NCBI GenBank assembly: GCA_947571655.1 | Contig: CANOYR010000003.1 | Coordinates: 67,408-102,834 of the forward strand | Length of the DNA: 35,427 bases | Direction of reading: 5' to 3' | From: an uncultured Caryophanales bacterium | GTDB taxonomy: Bacteria; Bacillota_I; Bacilli_A; RF39; UBA660 | Shown: in pieces, positions 6,294 to 13,669 of the stretch | Layout of the letters: every line of letters starts with the position of its first letter | How positions within the stretch are numbered: the first letter of the stretch is position 1 | The notes under the pieces: generated by a model | Told to the model about the DNA's origin: nothing | Seen by the model: only the letters and a program-made list of their open reading frames with translations | The model's database searches: none | Made by a program: the position numbers and the translations under genes

Positions 6294-6380
6294 ATTGATA
6301 GTATTCTTCTTATATTTGATATATGGGGGATATATAGGAACCGTCCATTTGATATATATAATGTGATAGTTTGATATAAT
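6294..6380. repeat. Phased TTGATA-type repeats (iteron-like)
   Basis: TTTGATATA occurs at 6315, 6348 and 6370, with a related ATTGATA copy at 6294 and TTTGAATATA at 6406. The 33- and 22-base spacings of the three best copies equal three and two turns of DNA, so the sites face one side of the helix. This fits a regulator operator array or replication iterons in the AT-rich divergent control region. Confidence 0.45.
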
Positions 6381-6423
6381 TTAATTACAATATAAAATAA
6401 TATAATTTGAATATAAAGAAAAT

Positions 6424-6439
6424 TAACAGAAGTTTCTGT
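6424..6439. promoter_or_regulatory. Palindrome AACAGAAG/TTTCTGTT, possible operator
   Basis: A 16-base near-perfect palindrome (7 of 8 positions match) lies in the divergent control region beside the phased repeats. It has the size of a dimeric repressor site. No cognate protein is proven. Confidence 0.35.
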
Positions 6440-6472
6440 TTTTCTATCGTGCAAAAAAGTATGCATTTTTTT

Positions 6473-6500
6473 AGAATGTATTTGTATAACATTCTTTTTT
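6473..6500 (+). terminator. Weak hairpin with T-run
   Basis: AGAATGT/ACATTCT (6473-6479/6489-6495) is followed directly by a run of T. The stem is AT-rich, so termination would be weak. It belongs to a series of three hairpins before the next gene cluster. Confidence 0.4.
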
Positions 6501-6565
6501 TATGCCTATTTTTATATGTCTTTATAGTTTTATTTATATCCTTTATTTATAGGATATTAAAGCGC

Positions 6566-6585
6566 AATAAAACGACCGTTTTATT
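6566..6585. repeat. 8-bp inverted repeat AATAAAAC-N4-GTTTTATT
   Basis: A perfect inverted repeat with a four-base loop sits between two terminator-like hairpins in the control region. It could add to termination in either direction or be a protein site. Confidence 0.4.
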
Positions 6586-6593
6586 ATTTTAAG

Positions 6594-6637
6594 GTACCCC
6601 ATCCCTATTTTTTTAATGGTGTAGGGGTGCTTTTTTA
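6594..6637 (+). terminator. Rho-independent terminator
   Basis: GTACCCC (6594-6600) pairs with GGGGTGC (6624-6630) with one G-U pair, followed by six T residues (6631-6636). This is the most GC-rich stem in the control region. It would stop rightward transcription before the methyltransferase cluster. Confidence 0.65.
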
Positions 6638-6970
6638 CTCCCTAAAATACACCAAAATAACAAAAAGACCTATATTTCAATCAAAATAGATATATTTTCA
6701 AATAAATGTATTTTTTTGTTAGATCCTTAAAATGTCCATATATAAAATGCTATATCTGATACAGATACAGTAATATAGAACGCTTTACAAAAGCTAAGCA
6801 AACTTAAGGAAATAACTAACTATACATACAAACTGAAAAAATCTTATGTTTGCCCTTATTTTATATGATTGTAAACAGAAATTGATATATGTTGAGTAAG
6901 TATGCTAAACGACAGTCAGTCAGCACCCAAAACCGGTATATATTGAGTTAGAAAGGAGAAAATTTAATAA
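6638..6970. promoter_or_regulatory. Upstream control region of the methyltransferase cluster
   Basis: This stretch has no gene. It contains a 9-bp bulged hairpin (CTATATCTG with CAG and ATATAG, 6750-6778) and two direct copies of TATATRTTGAGTWAG (6886-6900 and 6937-6951, 13 of 15 identical), which flank a CAGTCAGTCAG tract. A strong ribosome binding site GAAAGGAG follows at 6951-6958. I could not find a convincing -35/-10 pair, so the promoter for the cluster may be activator-dependent. Confidence 0.4.
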
Positions 6971-7018
6971 ATGCGTGTAACTAGGAAAATAGAAAATGTA
7001 TCAAACAACAATATTTGA
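6971..7018 (+). CDS. Possible 15-residue leader peptide of the methyltransferase gene
   Basis: The best ribosome binding site in this region (GAAAGGAG, 6951-6958) precedes ATG 6971, which opens a 15-codon frame ending at TGA 7016-7018, inside the methyltransferase gene. The methyltransferase start (6996) has its own weaker AGGAAAA site within this mini-frame. The layout suggests translational coupling or dampening of methyltransferase synthesis. Confidence 0.35.
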   Translation: MRVTRKIENVSNNNI

Positions 7019-8351
7019 TCAACTATATCCTCAATATAAAATTACTAAACCAATTAGACTTATAGAATTATTTGCTGGTTATGGTAGTCAAGCATTAGCA
7101 TTAAAATATTTAGGAGTAAAATTTGAACATTGGAAGATATGTGAGTGGGCTGTTAAAAGTATACAAGCATATAAAGATATTCATTTCAGTCATTTAGGTA
7201 ATTGGATATACATGAAAGTAGATTATGATTTACCTGACGAATATAAAAATTATGCACATTGGCTTTATGATTTAGGAATCAGTCAAAATTACAATGAGCC
7301 TATGACTTTAGAACAAATAGAAAAACTCGGGAAAGATAAACAAAAAGAAATACTAGCTAATATACAAATTACTAATAATTTAGTAAATATACAACGAGTT
7401 CATGCTAAAGATTTAGGAATAGAGAATACTGATAAATACACTTACTTACTCACTTACTCATTTCCGTGCCAAGATTTAAGTTTAGCTGGTAAAGGTAAAG
7501 GTATGAGTGATACTTCTACTAGAAGTGGTATGTTATGGGAAGTTGAAAGAATATTGAGCGAGTGTAACGAATTGGGAGAACTACCTCAGATACTTTTAAT
7601 GGAAAATGTACCACAAATTCATAGCCAAGATAATATTAAAGATTTTAATAAATGGCAATTAAGATTAGAAGAACTTGGTTATAAAAATTACTTTGAAGAT
7701 CTTATAGCTACTGACTATGAAATACCACAAACAAGAAACCGTTGTTTCATGGTAAGTATATTAGGAGACTATAGTTATACCTTCCCACAAAAGAAGCCTC
7801 TAAAATTGAAACTTAAAGATATGTTGGAAGAAGAAGTCGACGAAAAATACTTTCTATCAGAAAAAACTATAAAATTCTTTTACGAAAACGAGAAAAAGCA
7901 GCAAGAAAAAGGAAACGGTTTTAAGTTTGGTGTTTCTGACGGTAATACTATAGCTAAAACCATAACTACTAGAGCTGGTAGCAGAATGGACGATAACTTT
8001 ATAAAAATTAAAAATAATACAAAAAAAGGATACATCAAAGCTGTTGAAGGCGACGGTATAGATTTCTCGCAACCTAATTCTAAGACTCGTAGAGGTCGAG
8101 TTCAAAAAAATAAAATACAAACTTTGACTACTCAAAATAACTTAGGAGTTGTAAATAGTGATTTAAGAATACGGAAATTAACCCCTAAAGAGTGTTTTAG
8201 ACTTATGGGAGTTAAAGATGAAGATTTTAAGAAAGTTTCAAAAAATCAAAGTAATAGTAGTTTATACCATTTAGCTGGCGACAGTATCGTTGTAAATGTG
8301 TTAATGGCAATCTTTAAAGAATTAATAGACAGAAAGGACAGTGATAGATAA
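6996..8351 (+). CDS. DNA (cytosine-5)-methyltransferase
   Basis: The enzyme transfers a methyl group from S-adenosylmethionine to C5 of cytosine, probably to protect phage DNA from host restriction. The 451-residue protein shows the ordered family motifs: motif I LIELFAGYGSQALAL (about 23-37), motif IV with the catalytic cysteine in SFPCQDLSLAGKGKG (about 155), motif VI LLMENVPQ, motif VIII PQTRNRCFMVS, a variable target-recognition region (about 265-380), and motifs IX-X LTPKECFRLMG near the C-terminus. An insertion of about 60 residues (KYLGVKFEHWKICEW onward) between motifs I and IV is also seen in other phage enzymes. There is no restriction endonuclease beside it, so it is a solitary methyltransferase. 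It heads the rightward middle cluster. Confidence 0.95.
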   Translation: MYQTTIFDQLYPQYKITKPIRLIELFAGYGSQALALKYLGVKFEHWKICEWAVKSIQAYKDIHFSHLGNWIYMKVDYDLPDEYKNYAHWLYDLGISQNYNEPMTLEQIEKLGKDKQKEILANIQITNNLVNIQRVHAKDLGIENTDKYTYLLTYSFPCQDLSLAGKGKGMSDTSTRSGMLWEVERILSECNELGELPQILLMENVPQIHSQDNIKDFNKWQLRLEELGYKNYFEDLIATDYEIPQTRNRCFMVSILGDYSYTFPQKKPLKLKLKDMLEEEVDEKYFLSEKTIKFFYENEKKQQEKGNGFKFGVSDGNTIAKTITTRAGSRMDDNFIKIKNNTKKGYIKAVEGDGIDFSQPNSKTRRGRVQKNKIQTLTTQNNLGVVNSDLRIRKLTPKECFRLMGVKDEDFKKVSKNQSNSSLYHLAGDSIVVNVLMAIFKELIDRKDSDR

Positions 8352-8497
8352 TGAACAGAGAAATACTTTTTCGAGGGTTCAATGAAGATCCAGATGATAT
8401 AAAATTATTCAATTATATGAAAGAGTTAATGTTATCAATTTATAAAGATTTATTAGAAAGGATAAAGAATAATAATTATGAAAACTCAAAGAACTAA
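8351..8497 (+). CDS. Small 48-residue phage protein, REILFRGF N-terminus
   Basis: ATG 8351 overlaps the last base of the methyltransferase stop codon (TAATG junction) and opens a 48-residue frame ending at 8497. The N-terminus MNREILFRGFNE resembles the beginning of YopX-type phage proteins, but the rest of that family is missing, so the relation is uncertain. It overlaps the following nuclease gene by 20 bases. Tight coupling on both sides supports it as a real gene. Confidence 0.6.
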   Translation: MNREILFRGFNEDPDDIKLFNYMKELMLSIYKDLLERIKNNNYENSKN

Positions 8498-8951
8498 AGA
8501 TTTAGAAAAACTATTAGCAAAAAAATTTAATGATAGAAATGATTTTTATGTATTTGAGTGCACTTATGGTTGGTATGGCAAGGAAATAGTTGATTGTATC
8601 ATGTATAACTGTCAAAGAGAAGTACATTGTTTTGAAATAAAGCAATCATTACAAGACTTTCATAGTAAGAATAAGCTTTCATTCTTTGGCAATAAAAATT
8701 ATTTTGTAATGCCTTATGAGTTGTATGAGAAAGTGAAAGAAGAATTGAACGATAACTTCCTTGGAATTGGAGTATTAGTACCTATCAAAACACCAAAATA
8801 TGGTGAAAAGGAATATATTTACGATGTTTATGATCAACTGTTATGTATTCGACAAGCAAGAAGGCAAGAATTAAAAGCAGATAAAGAGGTAATTCTATCA
8901 TCAATGTTAAGAAGTATGCAAAGAGATAGAATTAGTTGTGTGAAAGGATAA
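8478..8951 (+). CDS. MmcB-like / PD-(D/E)XK-type nuclease
   Basis: This gene encodes 157 residues. The pattern EIVDCIMYN (about 35-43), then VHCFEIKQSLQDFHSKNKLS (about 49-68), followed by NKNYFVMPYELYEKV, is typical of the MmcB-like phage proteins. There D and E-x-K form a nuclease core of the PD-(D/E)XK superfamily. These proteins are linked to DNA repair, but the phage role is unknown. It lies beside the DNA methyltransferase and shares its transcript. Family recognition is good; catalytic function is inferred. Confidence 0.75.
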   Translation: MKTQRTKDLEKLLAKKFNDRNDFYVFECTYGWYGKEIVDCIMYNCQREVHCFEIKQSLQDFHSKNKLSFFGNKNYFVMPYELYEKVKEELNDNFLGIGVLVPIKTPKYGEKEYIYDVYDQLLCIRQARRQELKADKEVILSSMLRSMQRDRISCVKG

Positions 8952-8954
8952 AGA

Positions 8955-9266
8955 GTGGTAAGTATGAGTGATGAAATCAAATATATTAAATTAAGCGAAA
9001 AAGAGGTAAAAGAAATTATTGATAATTTAAAAGGAACTCAGTTTATAAATGCCTTTGCTATAATAAATCACATTGAAGCATGTCAAGAAGAAAACCAACA
9101 ACTAAAAGAACAATTACAACAAAGAGATTCAGTAATTGAAGAAACAATAAAATATTTAGAGGGTAGTTATGAAATGTCTACTTATACAAAATCAGTAACA
9201 TTAGAAAAAGAAAATATAGATGACTTGTTAGACATTCTAAACAAATATAAAAAAGAGGAGAGTTAA
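8955..9266 (+). CDS. Coiled-coil phage protein, unknown function
   Basis: This gene encodes about 103 residues from GTG 8955, or 100 from ATG 8964. GTG has the better-spaced AAAGGA site, so both starts are possible. The middle (EACQEENQQLKEQLQQRD) is a coiled coil, followed by a regular helical C-terminal part. Proteins of this look are common in Firmicutes phages with unknown function. Confidence 0.68.
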   Translation: MVSMSDEIKYIKLSEKEVKEIIDNLKGTQFINAFAIINHIEACQEENQQLKEQLQQRDSVIEETIKYLEGSYEMSTYTKSVTLEKENIDDLLDILNKYKKEES

Positions 9267-9270
9267 TAAG

Positions 9271-9531
9271 ATGGATAAAGAACATTTTGAAGCAACGTTA
9301 CAAGCTACGTTTTTTGGAGATAAAAATGCTTTTAACTTATGTTTAAAGGAATATAAAAATTTAAGACAAGCACTAAATGAAATAAAAAAATATATTCATA
9401 GTGAAGAATTCTTTCTACTTATGAATAGTAATAGCATGAATGATAAGAATAAACCTGTTTGTGAAGATTATTTCAAAGTACAAGGTAAATTAGACAATAT
9501 TTTAGATAAGGTTTTAGGAGAAGAAAAATGA
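9271..9531 (+). CDS. Helical phage protein, unknown function
   Basis: This gene encodes 86 residues, mostly helical, with the segment EYKNLRQALNEIKKYI typical of phage helical proteins. No catalytic motif is present. The ribosome binding site GAGGAG lies before the start. It ends with an ATGA overlap onto the next gene. Confidence 0.68.
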   Translation: MDKEHFEATLQATFFGDKNAFNLCLKEYKNLRQALNEIKKYIHSEEFFLLMNSNSMNDKNKPVCEDYFKVQGKLDNILDKVLGEEK

Positions 9532-9773
9532 GTGCCAAAGAAATGTTTGAAGAATTGGGTTTTACTTTTGATGATAGCTTAGAAAATGAAATTAATTATT
9601 TTAATAAAAGGTTTATTTCGGATACAAATGTTATCAATTTTGATTTAAAGTTTAGAAGAATAAGTGCTTTTATTGAAAGCGATAGTCCTTTCACACCAAA
9701 TATACCATATACATTAAGTCTAAAAGAAATACAAGCCATAAATAAGCAAATAGAAGAGCTGGGGTGGAAATAA
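9528..9773 (+). CDS. Conserved-looking small phage protein, unknown function
   Basis: This gene encodes 81 residues beginning MSAKEMFEELGFTF. That opening recurs in small Firmicutes phage proteins of unknown role. The C-terminal LSLKEIQAINKQIEELGWK is helical. The ATGA overlap with the upstream gene indicates translational coupling. Confidence 0.7.
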   Translation: MSAKEMFEELGFTFDDSLENEINYFNKRFISDTNVINFDLKFRRISAFIESDSPFTPNIPYTLSLKEIQAINKQIEELGWK

Positions 9774-9980
9774 ATGTTAAAAGAATGTAGTTATTGCAAA
9801 GGACAAATAAATACTGAAATAGATTCTTATTTCACGTGTCTAGACAACTTTATACAAGTTAAATATTTTGATACAGAAGAAGAAAACATATTTTGTAGTC
9901 AAGAGTGTTTCTGTAATTATGTTCAATTAGAAGAAATAGAGCCATTGGAGGAGGAAATAAATGTTAAAGATAAAAGATAG
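9774..9980 (+). CDS. Small cysteine-rich (zinc-ribbon-like) protein
   Basis: This gene encodes 68 residues with CSYCKG near the N-terminus and FCSQECFC about 45 residues later. The paired CxxC-like groups could bind one zinc ion. The C-terminal tail is very acidic. Such phage proteins may contact nucleic acid or host proteins, but no function is known. It overlaps the next gene by 20 bases. Confidence 0.65.
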   Translation: MLKECSYCKGQINTEIDSYFTCLDNFIQVKYFDTEEENIFCSQECFCNYVQLEEIEPLEEEINVKDKR

Positions 9981-10407
9981 TGTAGATTTAAAGTTAGGCG
10001 ATAAAGTAAAATGCAAAGGATATTTAGTGAAAAAAAGCATGGATTATATTTATGCTAATAAAAAACATTTTGATAAAGAAAACCAAAAGTCAGGTCATCT
10101 TTTAGACGAGCCAAAGCTTTATTTAGAAGATATGGATGATGAAGAATATTATCAAGTTACAATGGAGTGCAAAGAAAAAGATTTTTGTGGTATAGCGGTA
10201 GCTAGAAAATACATTTCTACAAAGAATTGCTATACACAAGTAGAAAGAGATGTTTTTGATCCAGTTACTTTTGGATATGTAGATACTGAACTTATTGATA
10301 GTGTAAAAGTTGAAAAAACTAATTATGTTGAGTGTTACCTAGTATTTTATGCGTTAGGAAAGAGCAGATTAGTACCTGTAGATTTAGTAGAGAAGGTGGA
10401 AAAATGA
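9961..10407 (+). CDS. Unknown phage protein, beta-rich
   Basis: This gene encodes 148 residues with alternating hydrophobic strands (SVDLKLGDKVKCKGYLVKK, YVECYLVFYALGKSRLVPV) and no recognised family. A very good ribosome binding site GGAGG precedes ATG 9961. It ends in an ATGA overlap with the next gene. Confidence 0.7.
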   Translation: MLKIKDSVDLKLGDKVKCKGYLVKKSMDYIYANKKHFDKENQKSGHLLDEPKLYLEDMDDEEYYQVTMECKEKDFCGIAVARKYISTKNCYTQVERDVFDPVTFGYVDTELIDSVKVEKTNYVECYLVFYALGKSRLVPVDLVEKVEK

Positions 10408-10655
10408 GTAAATTATACAAAGCAACAATTTATATTGATGATATAAATGGAACATTTAATAATATAGAAGATATAAAACAAGAATTAGAAAATCATATAG
10501 AAGATTTAACATTCACTTTTGATGATATTGTAGAAAAAGATACTACAAATTATATAAAAGATGTAGGAGATGATTATGCTTGGAACACTATTGATGAAAA
10601 TACTAGAGCAGTAGTTTTGCATAATTTATTTACTGAAGCTGAGGTGGAAGAATGA
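10404..10655 (+). CDS. Small acidic phage protein, unknown function
   Basis: This gene encodes 83 residues. The start at 10404 (MSKLYKATIYIDDING) is chosen because it overlaps the previous stop (ATGA) and has AAGGTGG upstream; an earlier in-frame start at 10332 would run inside the preceding gene. The sequence is acidic with an N-terminal beta strand and a regular DIKQELENHIEDL helix. Function is unknown. Confidence 0.7.
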   Translation: MSKLYKATIYIDDINGTFNNIEDIKQELENHIEDLTFTFDDIVEKDTTNYIKDVGDDYAWNTIDENTRAVVLHNLFTEAEVEE

Positions 10656-11002
10656 AAGTAGATGGAATAGAACTATTACAGATGATTAAAGCTGGAAAAA
10701 TAAAAGATAAAACTAAAATAAGAGAATACTATTATGGGTTGCCTACAAAGAATGTTTTGGAATATATAGATTATAATTTGCAATGGAAACATGGGGAATT
10801 TTTAATCTGTAATTTATGGGATATTAATCGTACATTTGAAATCATAGAAGAAGAGAAAAAAATAGAAGAATTACAATTATGTAGTTTAAATAAATTTAAA
10901 ACAATGTCATCAGACGAGAGATATTATATAACAGCTATAGAATATGACAAACTAAACGAAGTAATAAGAAAATTAAATAAGATTGAGAAAGAAGGTAAGT
11001 AA
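10652..11002 (+). CDS. Unknown phage protein
   Basis: This gene encodes 116 residues. The pattern MKVDGIELLQMIKAGKIKD, then a central TFEIIEEEKKIEEL, resembles a group of small Firmicutes phage proteins of unknown function found in early and middle clusters. It has no catalytic residues that I recognise. The ATGA overlap with the upstream gene shows coupling. Confidence 0.72.
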   Translation: MKVDGIELLQMIKAGKIKDKTKIREYYYGLPTKNVLEYIDYNLQWKHGEFLICNLWDINRTFEIIEEEKKIEELQLCSLNKFKTMSSDERYYITAIEYDKLNEVIRKLNKIEKEGK

Positions 11003-11004
11003 AG

Positions 11005-11334
11005 ATGAGTAATATAGAGTTTTATATACCAGAAGGAGAAATTATTCCAACAAAATTACGATTACTTGTTAGTAAGGATGAAGGTAAAGATATTCAAGTG
11101 CATTATAAAAGTTTAGAGGAATCTTTTGGTTATAATTTTGAATTATATGATATTACTTCAGAAGAGGAAGCCGAAAATATTGTAAAAGAAATAGCTCAAA
11201 AGATGTGTAATCAAAGTTACGATCATGGACAAGAATGGAGAGTGGAAAATATTGAAAAATTAAGTTGTGAGATAAATTATGCATTTCAAAAAGCTGAATA
11301 TAATGTCTTGTTTAGAATAAGAGACAGTTATTAA
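11005..11334 (+). CDS. Unknown phage protein
   Basis: This gene encodes 109 residues of soluble, acidic alpha/beta sequence without recognised motif. It starts two bases after the previous stop, with AAGGTAAG upstream. It precedes the RtcB ligase gene. Confidence 0.68.
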   Translation: MSNIEFYIPEGEIIPTKLRLLVSKDEGKDIQVHYKSLEESFGYNFELYDITSEEEAENIVKEIAQKMCNQSYDHGQEWRVENIEKLSCEINYAFQKAEYNVLFRIRDSY

Positions 11335-11336
11335 AA

Positions 11337-11405
11337 ATGATTAGTATATACACATTCATCTACGAAGATGAAATATTTATTGAAGAGGAAGAGAATGATG
11401 AATAG
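11337..11405 (+). CDS. Possible 22-residue acidic peptide before RtcB
   Basis: ATG 11337 opens a short frame ending at TAG 11403-11405, overlapping the RtcB start codons. The peptide ends in a strongly acidic stretch (EEEENDE). No good ribosome binding site is visible, so it may simply be a chance frame or a coupling leader. Confidence 0.25.
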   Translation: MISIYTFIYEDEIFIEEEENDE

Positions 11406-12684
11406 AAATTTAAAAATATTTACTTTTAACATTGAACCAGAGGCAATAAATCAAATTGACCTTTTATTAAATCAAGAAGCATTTAAAAATAGTAAGGTTC
11501 GAATAATGCCAGATGTCCATGCAGGAAAAGGTTGTGTAATTGGTTTTACTGGTGATTTAGGAGATAAAGTTATTCCTAATATAGTTGGGGTAGATATCGG
11601 CTGTGGAATGCTGTGTGTAGAGCTTGGCAATATCGATTTAGATTTAGAAAAACTAGATAATATTATTAGACAATACGTTCCAAGTGGATTTAATGTTCAT
11701 GATGAAAGAAAATATAAATTTATCGAACTAGAACAATTAAAATGTTATCGAGATTTAAAAGATACAAAAAGATTGGAAAGAAGTTTAGGAACTCTTGGTG
11801 GAGGAAATCACTTCATTGAAGTAGATATTGATGAAGATAATAATAAGTGTTTAGTAATTCATACAGGATCTAGAAATCTAGGAAAACAAGTTGCAGAATA
11901 TTATCAAGAACTAGCTAATCAATTATGCAATTACAATATTGGTGAATATAAACAGAGACAACAAGAGTTAATCAAAGAGTATAAAGAACAAGGAAGAAAG
12001 CAAGAAATACAATCAGCTCTAGAAGAATTAAAAAAAGAATATCAAGTAAACCAAAATAAAATACCTAAAGATCTAGCATATTTAGAGGGACAATATAGAG
12101 AAGATTATTTACATGATATGAAAATATGTCAAGAATTTGCTAAGGATAACCGTTTATGTATTGCCAAGCAGATATTATGTAATTATTTTGAAGTTCCATA
12201 TTATCAAGGTGCTAATAGTGTTAGATTGAAGTATAAACCGAATAGCGCTAGTGATTGGTGTACTCAAGATTATATTAAATATGATTTTGACTATTTTGAA
12301 ACAATTCATAACTATATTTCATTTGAAGATAATATAGTTCGTAAAGGCGCAATTTCAGCTCGACAAGGAGAGCAAGTATTAATTCCTATGAATATGAGAG
12401 ATGGATGTATTATTGCAAGAGGAAAAGGCAATGATAATTGGAATCAATCAGCACCACATGGGGCAGGAAGAATTATGTCTAGAATGAAAGCAAAAGAAAC
12501 TTTCGGTTTAGAAGAATATAAGAAATCTATGAATGGTATTTATACTACATCAGTAAGTGAAGATACGATTGACGAAGCACCTATGGTGTATAAACCTATG
12601 CAAGAAATAATTAATTGTATTGGAGATACTGTAGATATTTTGAAAATAATTAAACCTATTTATAATTTTAAAGCAGGTGATTAA
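11398..12684 (+). CDS. rtcB: RtcB-family RNA ligase
   Basis: RtcB is a GTP- and manganese-dependent ligase that joins RNA 2',3'-cyclic phosphate (or 3'-phosphate) ends to 5'-OH ends, as left by many tRNA-cleaving toxins. The 428-residue protein has all hallmark blocks in order: PDVHAGKGCVIGFTG (about 40-54), VGVDIGCGM with the metal-binding Asp and Cys (about 65-73), GTLGGGNHFIEV (about 134-145), VIHTGSRNLGKQ (about 154-165) and the guanylylated-histidine block SAPHGAGRIMSR (about 352-363). Starts at 11395 or 11398 are equally plausible after GAGGAAGAG; an upstream frame from 11368 is less likely. It is followed almost directly by a small gene and an unrelated RNA ligase, suggesting an RNA repair set. 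Confidence 0.95.
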   Translation: MNRNLKIFTFNIEPEAINQIDLLLNQEAFKNSKVRIMPDVHAGKGCVIGFTGDLGDKVIPNIVGVDIGCGMLCVELGNIDLDLEKLDNIIRQYVPSGFNVHDERKYKFIELEQLKCYRDLKDTKRLERSLGTLGGGNHFIEVDIDEDNNKCLVIHTGSRNLGKQVAEYYQELANQLCNYNIGEYKQRQQELIKEYKEQGRKQEIQSALEELKKEYQVNQNKIPKDLAYLEGQYREDYLHDMKICQEFAKDNRLCIAKQILCNYFEVPYYQGANSVRLKYKPNSASDWCTQDYIKYDFDYFETIHNYISFEDNIVRKGAISARQGEQVLIPMNMRDGCIIARGKGNDNWNQSAPHGAGRIMSRMKAKETFGLEEYKKSMNGIYTTSVSEDTIDEAPMVYKPMQEIINCIGDTVDILKIIKPIYNFKAGD

Positions 12685-12685
12685 A

Positions 12686-12913
12686 ATGAGAAAAATTGAA
12701 GATATCAACTTCGATAATATTGATCTTTCAAAATATCAAAAACAAATATCTGAAATTCAAAAAGATTTTTTATCTTTAAAATCAGATAAGATATTTATGT
12801 GGAAATTTAATAGATATAAAAAGAAAAAACATAAAGAAGAATTGAAATTTATGAGAGTTTTCAATAAGTATAAAAAGGAGAAAGAAAATGTTAAAAAAAG
12901 AGATTTATCCTAA
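12686..12913 (+). CDS. Small basic coiled-coil-like protein, unknown function
   Basis: This gene encodes 75 residues with an acidic, Asp-rich N-terminus and a strongly basic helical rest (NRYKKKKHKEELKFMRVF). The start at 12686 is chosen for its CAGGTG site; GTG 12677 would overlap the RtcB stop. It lies between the two RNA ligases and overlaps the second by 26 bases, so an accessory RNA-binding role is possible but not shown. Confidence 0.62.
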   Translation: MRKIEDINFDNIDLSKYQKQISEIQKDFLSLKSDKIFMWKFNRYKKKKHKEELKFMRVFNKYKKEKENVKKRDLS

Positions 12914-13508
12914 AACAAAAAGATTGAGTTGTAATGGAGATAAAGTGTATATTACAGAGAAACTAGATGGTAGTAATCTATGTATCTTTAAGAAAGATGA
13001 TACCATCTATATAGCACAAAGAAATAATATTTTTTTAATAGATGAATTGGAAGAAGTGAAAGGAATAATATATAAAGGTCTATATCAATGGTTGATCGAT
13101 AATAAAGAAGTATTTAATGATTTACATAATAATAGTGCTATATGTGGTGAATGGTTGGGAATGGGAAAAATAAAATATCCAGTAGATGAGTTTGATAAAA
13201 GATTTTATATGTTTGCTAAAGCTAATGTAGATGAAAATTTCAATTTATATAATTTAATATACGAACATGAATTATTTATTTATCCTTTTCAAAGCCAAGA
13301 AATACCAAAATGTATAGGAATAGTACCAGAAGTAACCTATTTAGTTAATTTGCCTAATAAGGAACAATTAGATAGTATTTATCAAAAATATTGTGATAAA
13401 GTATCTCGAAATGTAGAGGGATTTGTCATTAATTATAAAAATATTATTACAAAGTATGTAAGAATGAAGAATGGTAAATTACAAGAACATTTTGATAGAG
13501 GAGAATAA
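12888..13508 (+). CDS. ATP-type RNA ligase (Rnl2-like nucleotidyltransferase core)
   Basis: This gene encodes 206 residues with the covalent nucleotidyltransferase motifs. Motif I is TEKLDGSN with the lysine nucleophile K25, motif III/IIIa GEWLGMG (about 85-91), motif IV EGFVINYK (about 176-183) and motif V KYVRMK (about 188-193). The spacing fits the RNA_ligase domain of Rnl2-like enzymes, which seal 3'-OH/5'-phosphate nicks in RNA. It lacks a clear C-terminal accessory domain, so it is a minimal enzyme. AAGGAG precedes the start. Its location three genes from RtcB suggests the phage can seal both major kinds of RNA break. A small DNA ligase is a less likely alternative. Confidence 0.85.
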   Translation: MLKKEIYPKTKRLSCNGDKVYITEKLDGSNLCIFKKDDTIYIAQRNNIFLIDELEEVKGIIYKGLYQWLIDNKEVFNDLHNNSAICGEWLGMGKIKYPVDEFDKRFYMFAKANVDENFNLYNLIYEHELFIYPFQSQEIPKCIGIVPEVTYLVNLPNKEQLDSIYQKYCDKVSRNVEGFVINYKNIITKYVRMKNGKLQEHFDRGE

Positions 13509-13669
13509 TGAACTTATTTTATGATAGTGGAAAAAGGTATGATAAAGAAGGAAATGTAATAGTAAAAGGAACACCTTACATTAATAAAGAAAAACAAAAA
13601 ATAAAGTTGGAACGAAAAATACGAAAACAACATAGAAAACAAATGAAAAGAGAATGTAATGCAATCTAA
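13508..13669 (+). CDS. Small basic protein, unknown function
   Basis: This 53-residue frame starts at the last base of the RNA ligase stop (TAATG junction). The N-terminus NLFYDSGKRYDKEGNVIVKG is followed by a very basic helix (KLERKIRKQHRKQMKR). Tight junctions on both sides support it as a gene. The basic helix may bind RNA or DNA. Confidence 0.6.
   Translation: MNLFYDSGKRYDKEGNVIVKGTPYINKEKQKIKLERKIRKQHRKQMKRECNAI

Noticed and set aside
6407..6592. 61-residue hydrophobic frame in the control region
   Set aside because: It starts with TTG, has no ribosome binding site and runs through three hairpins; hydrophobicity comes from T-rich DNA.
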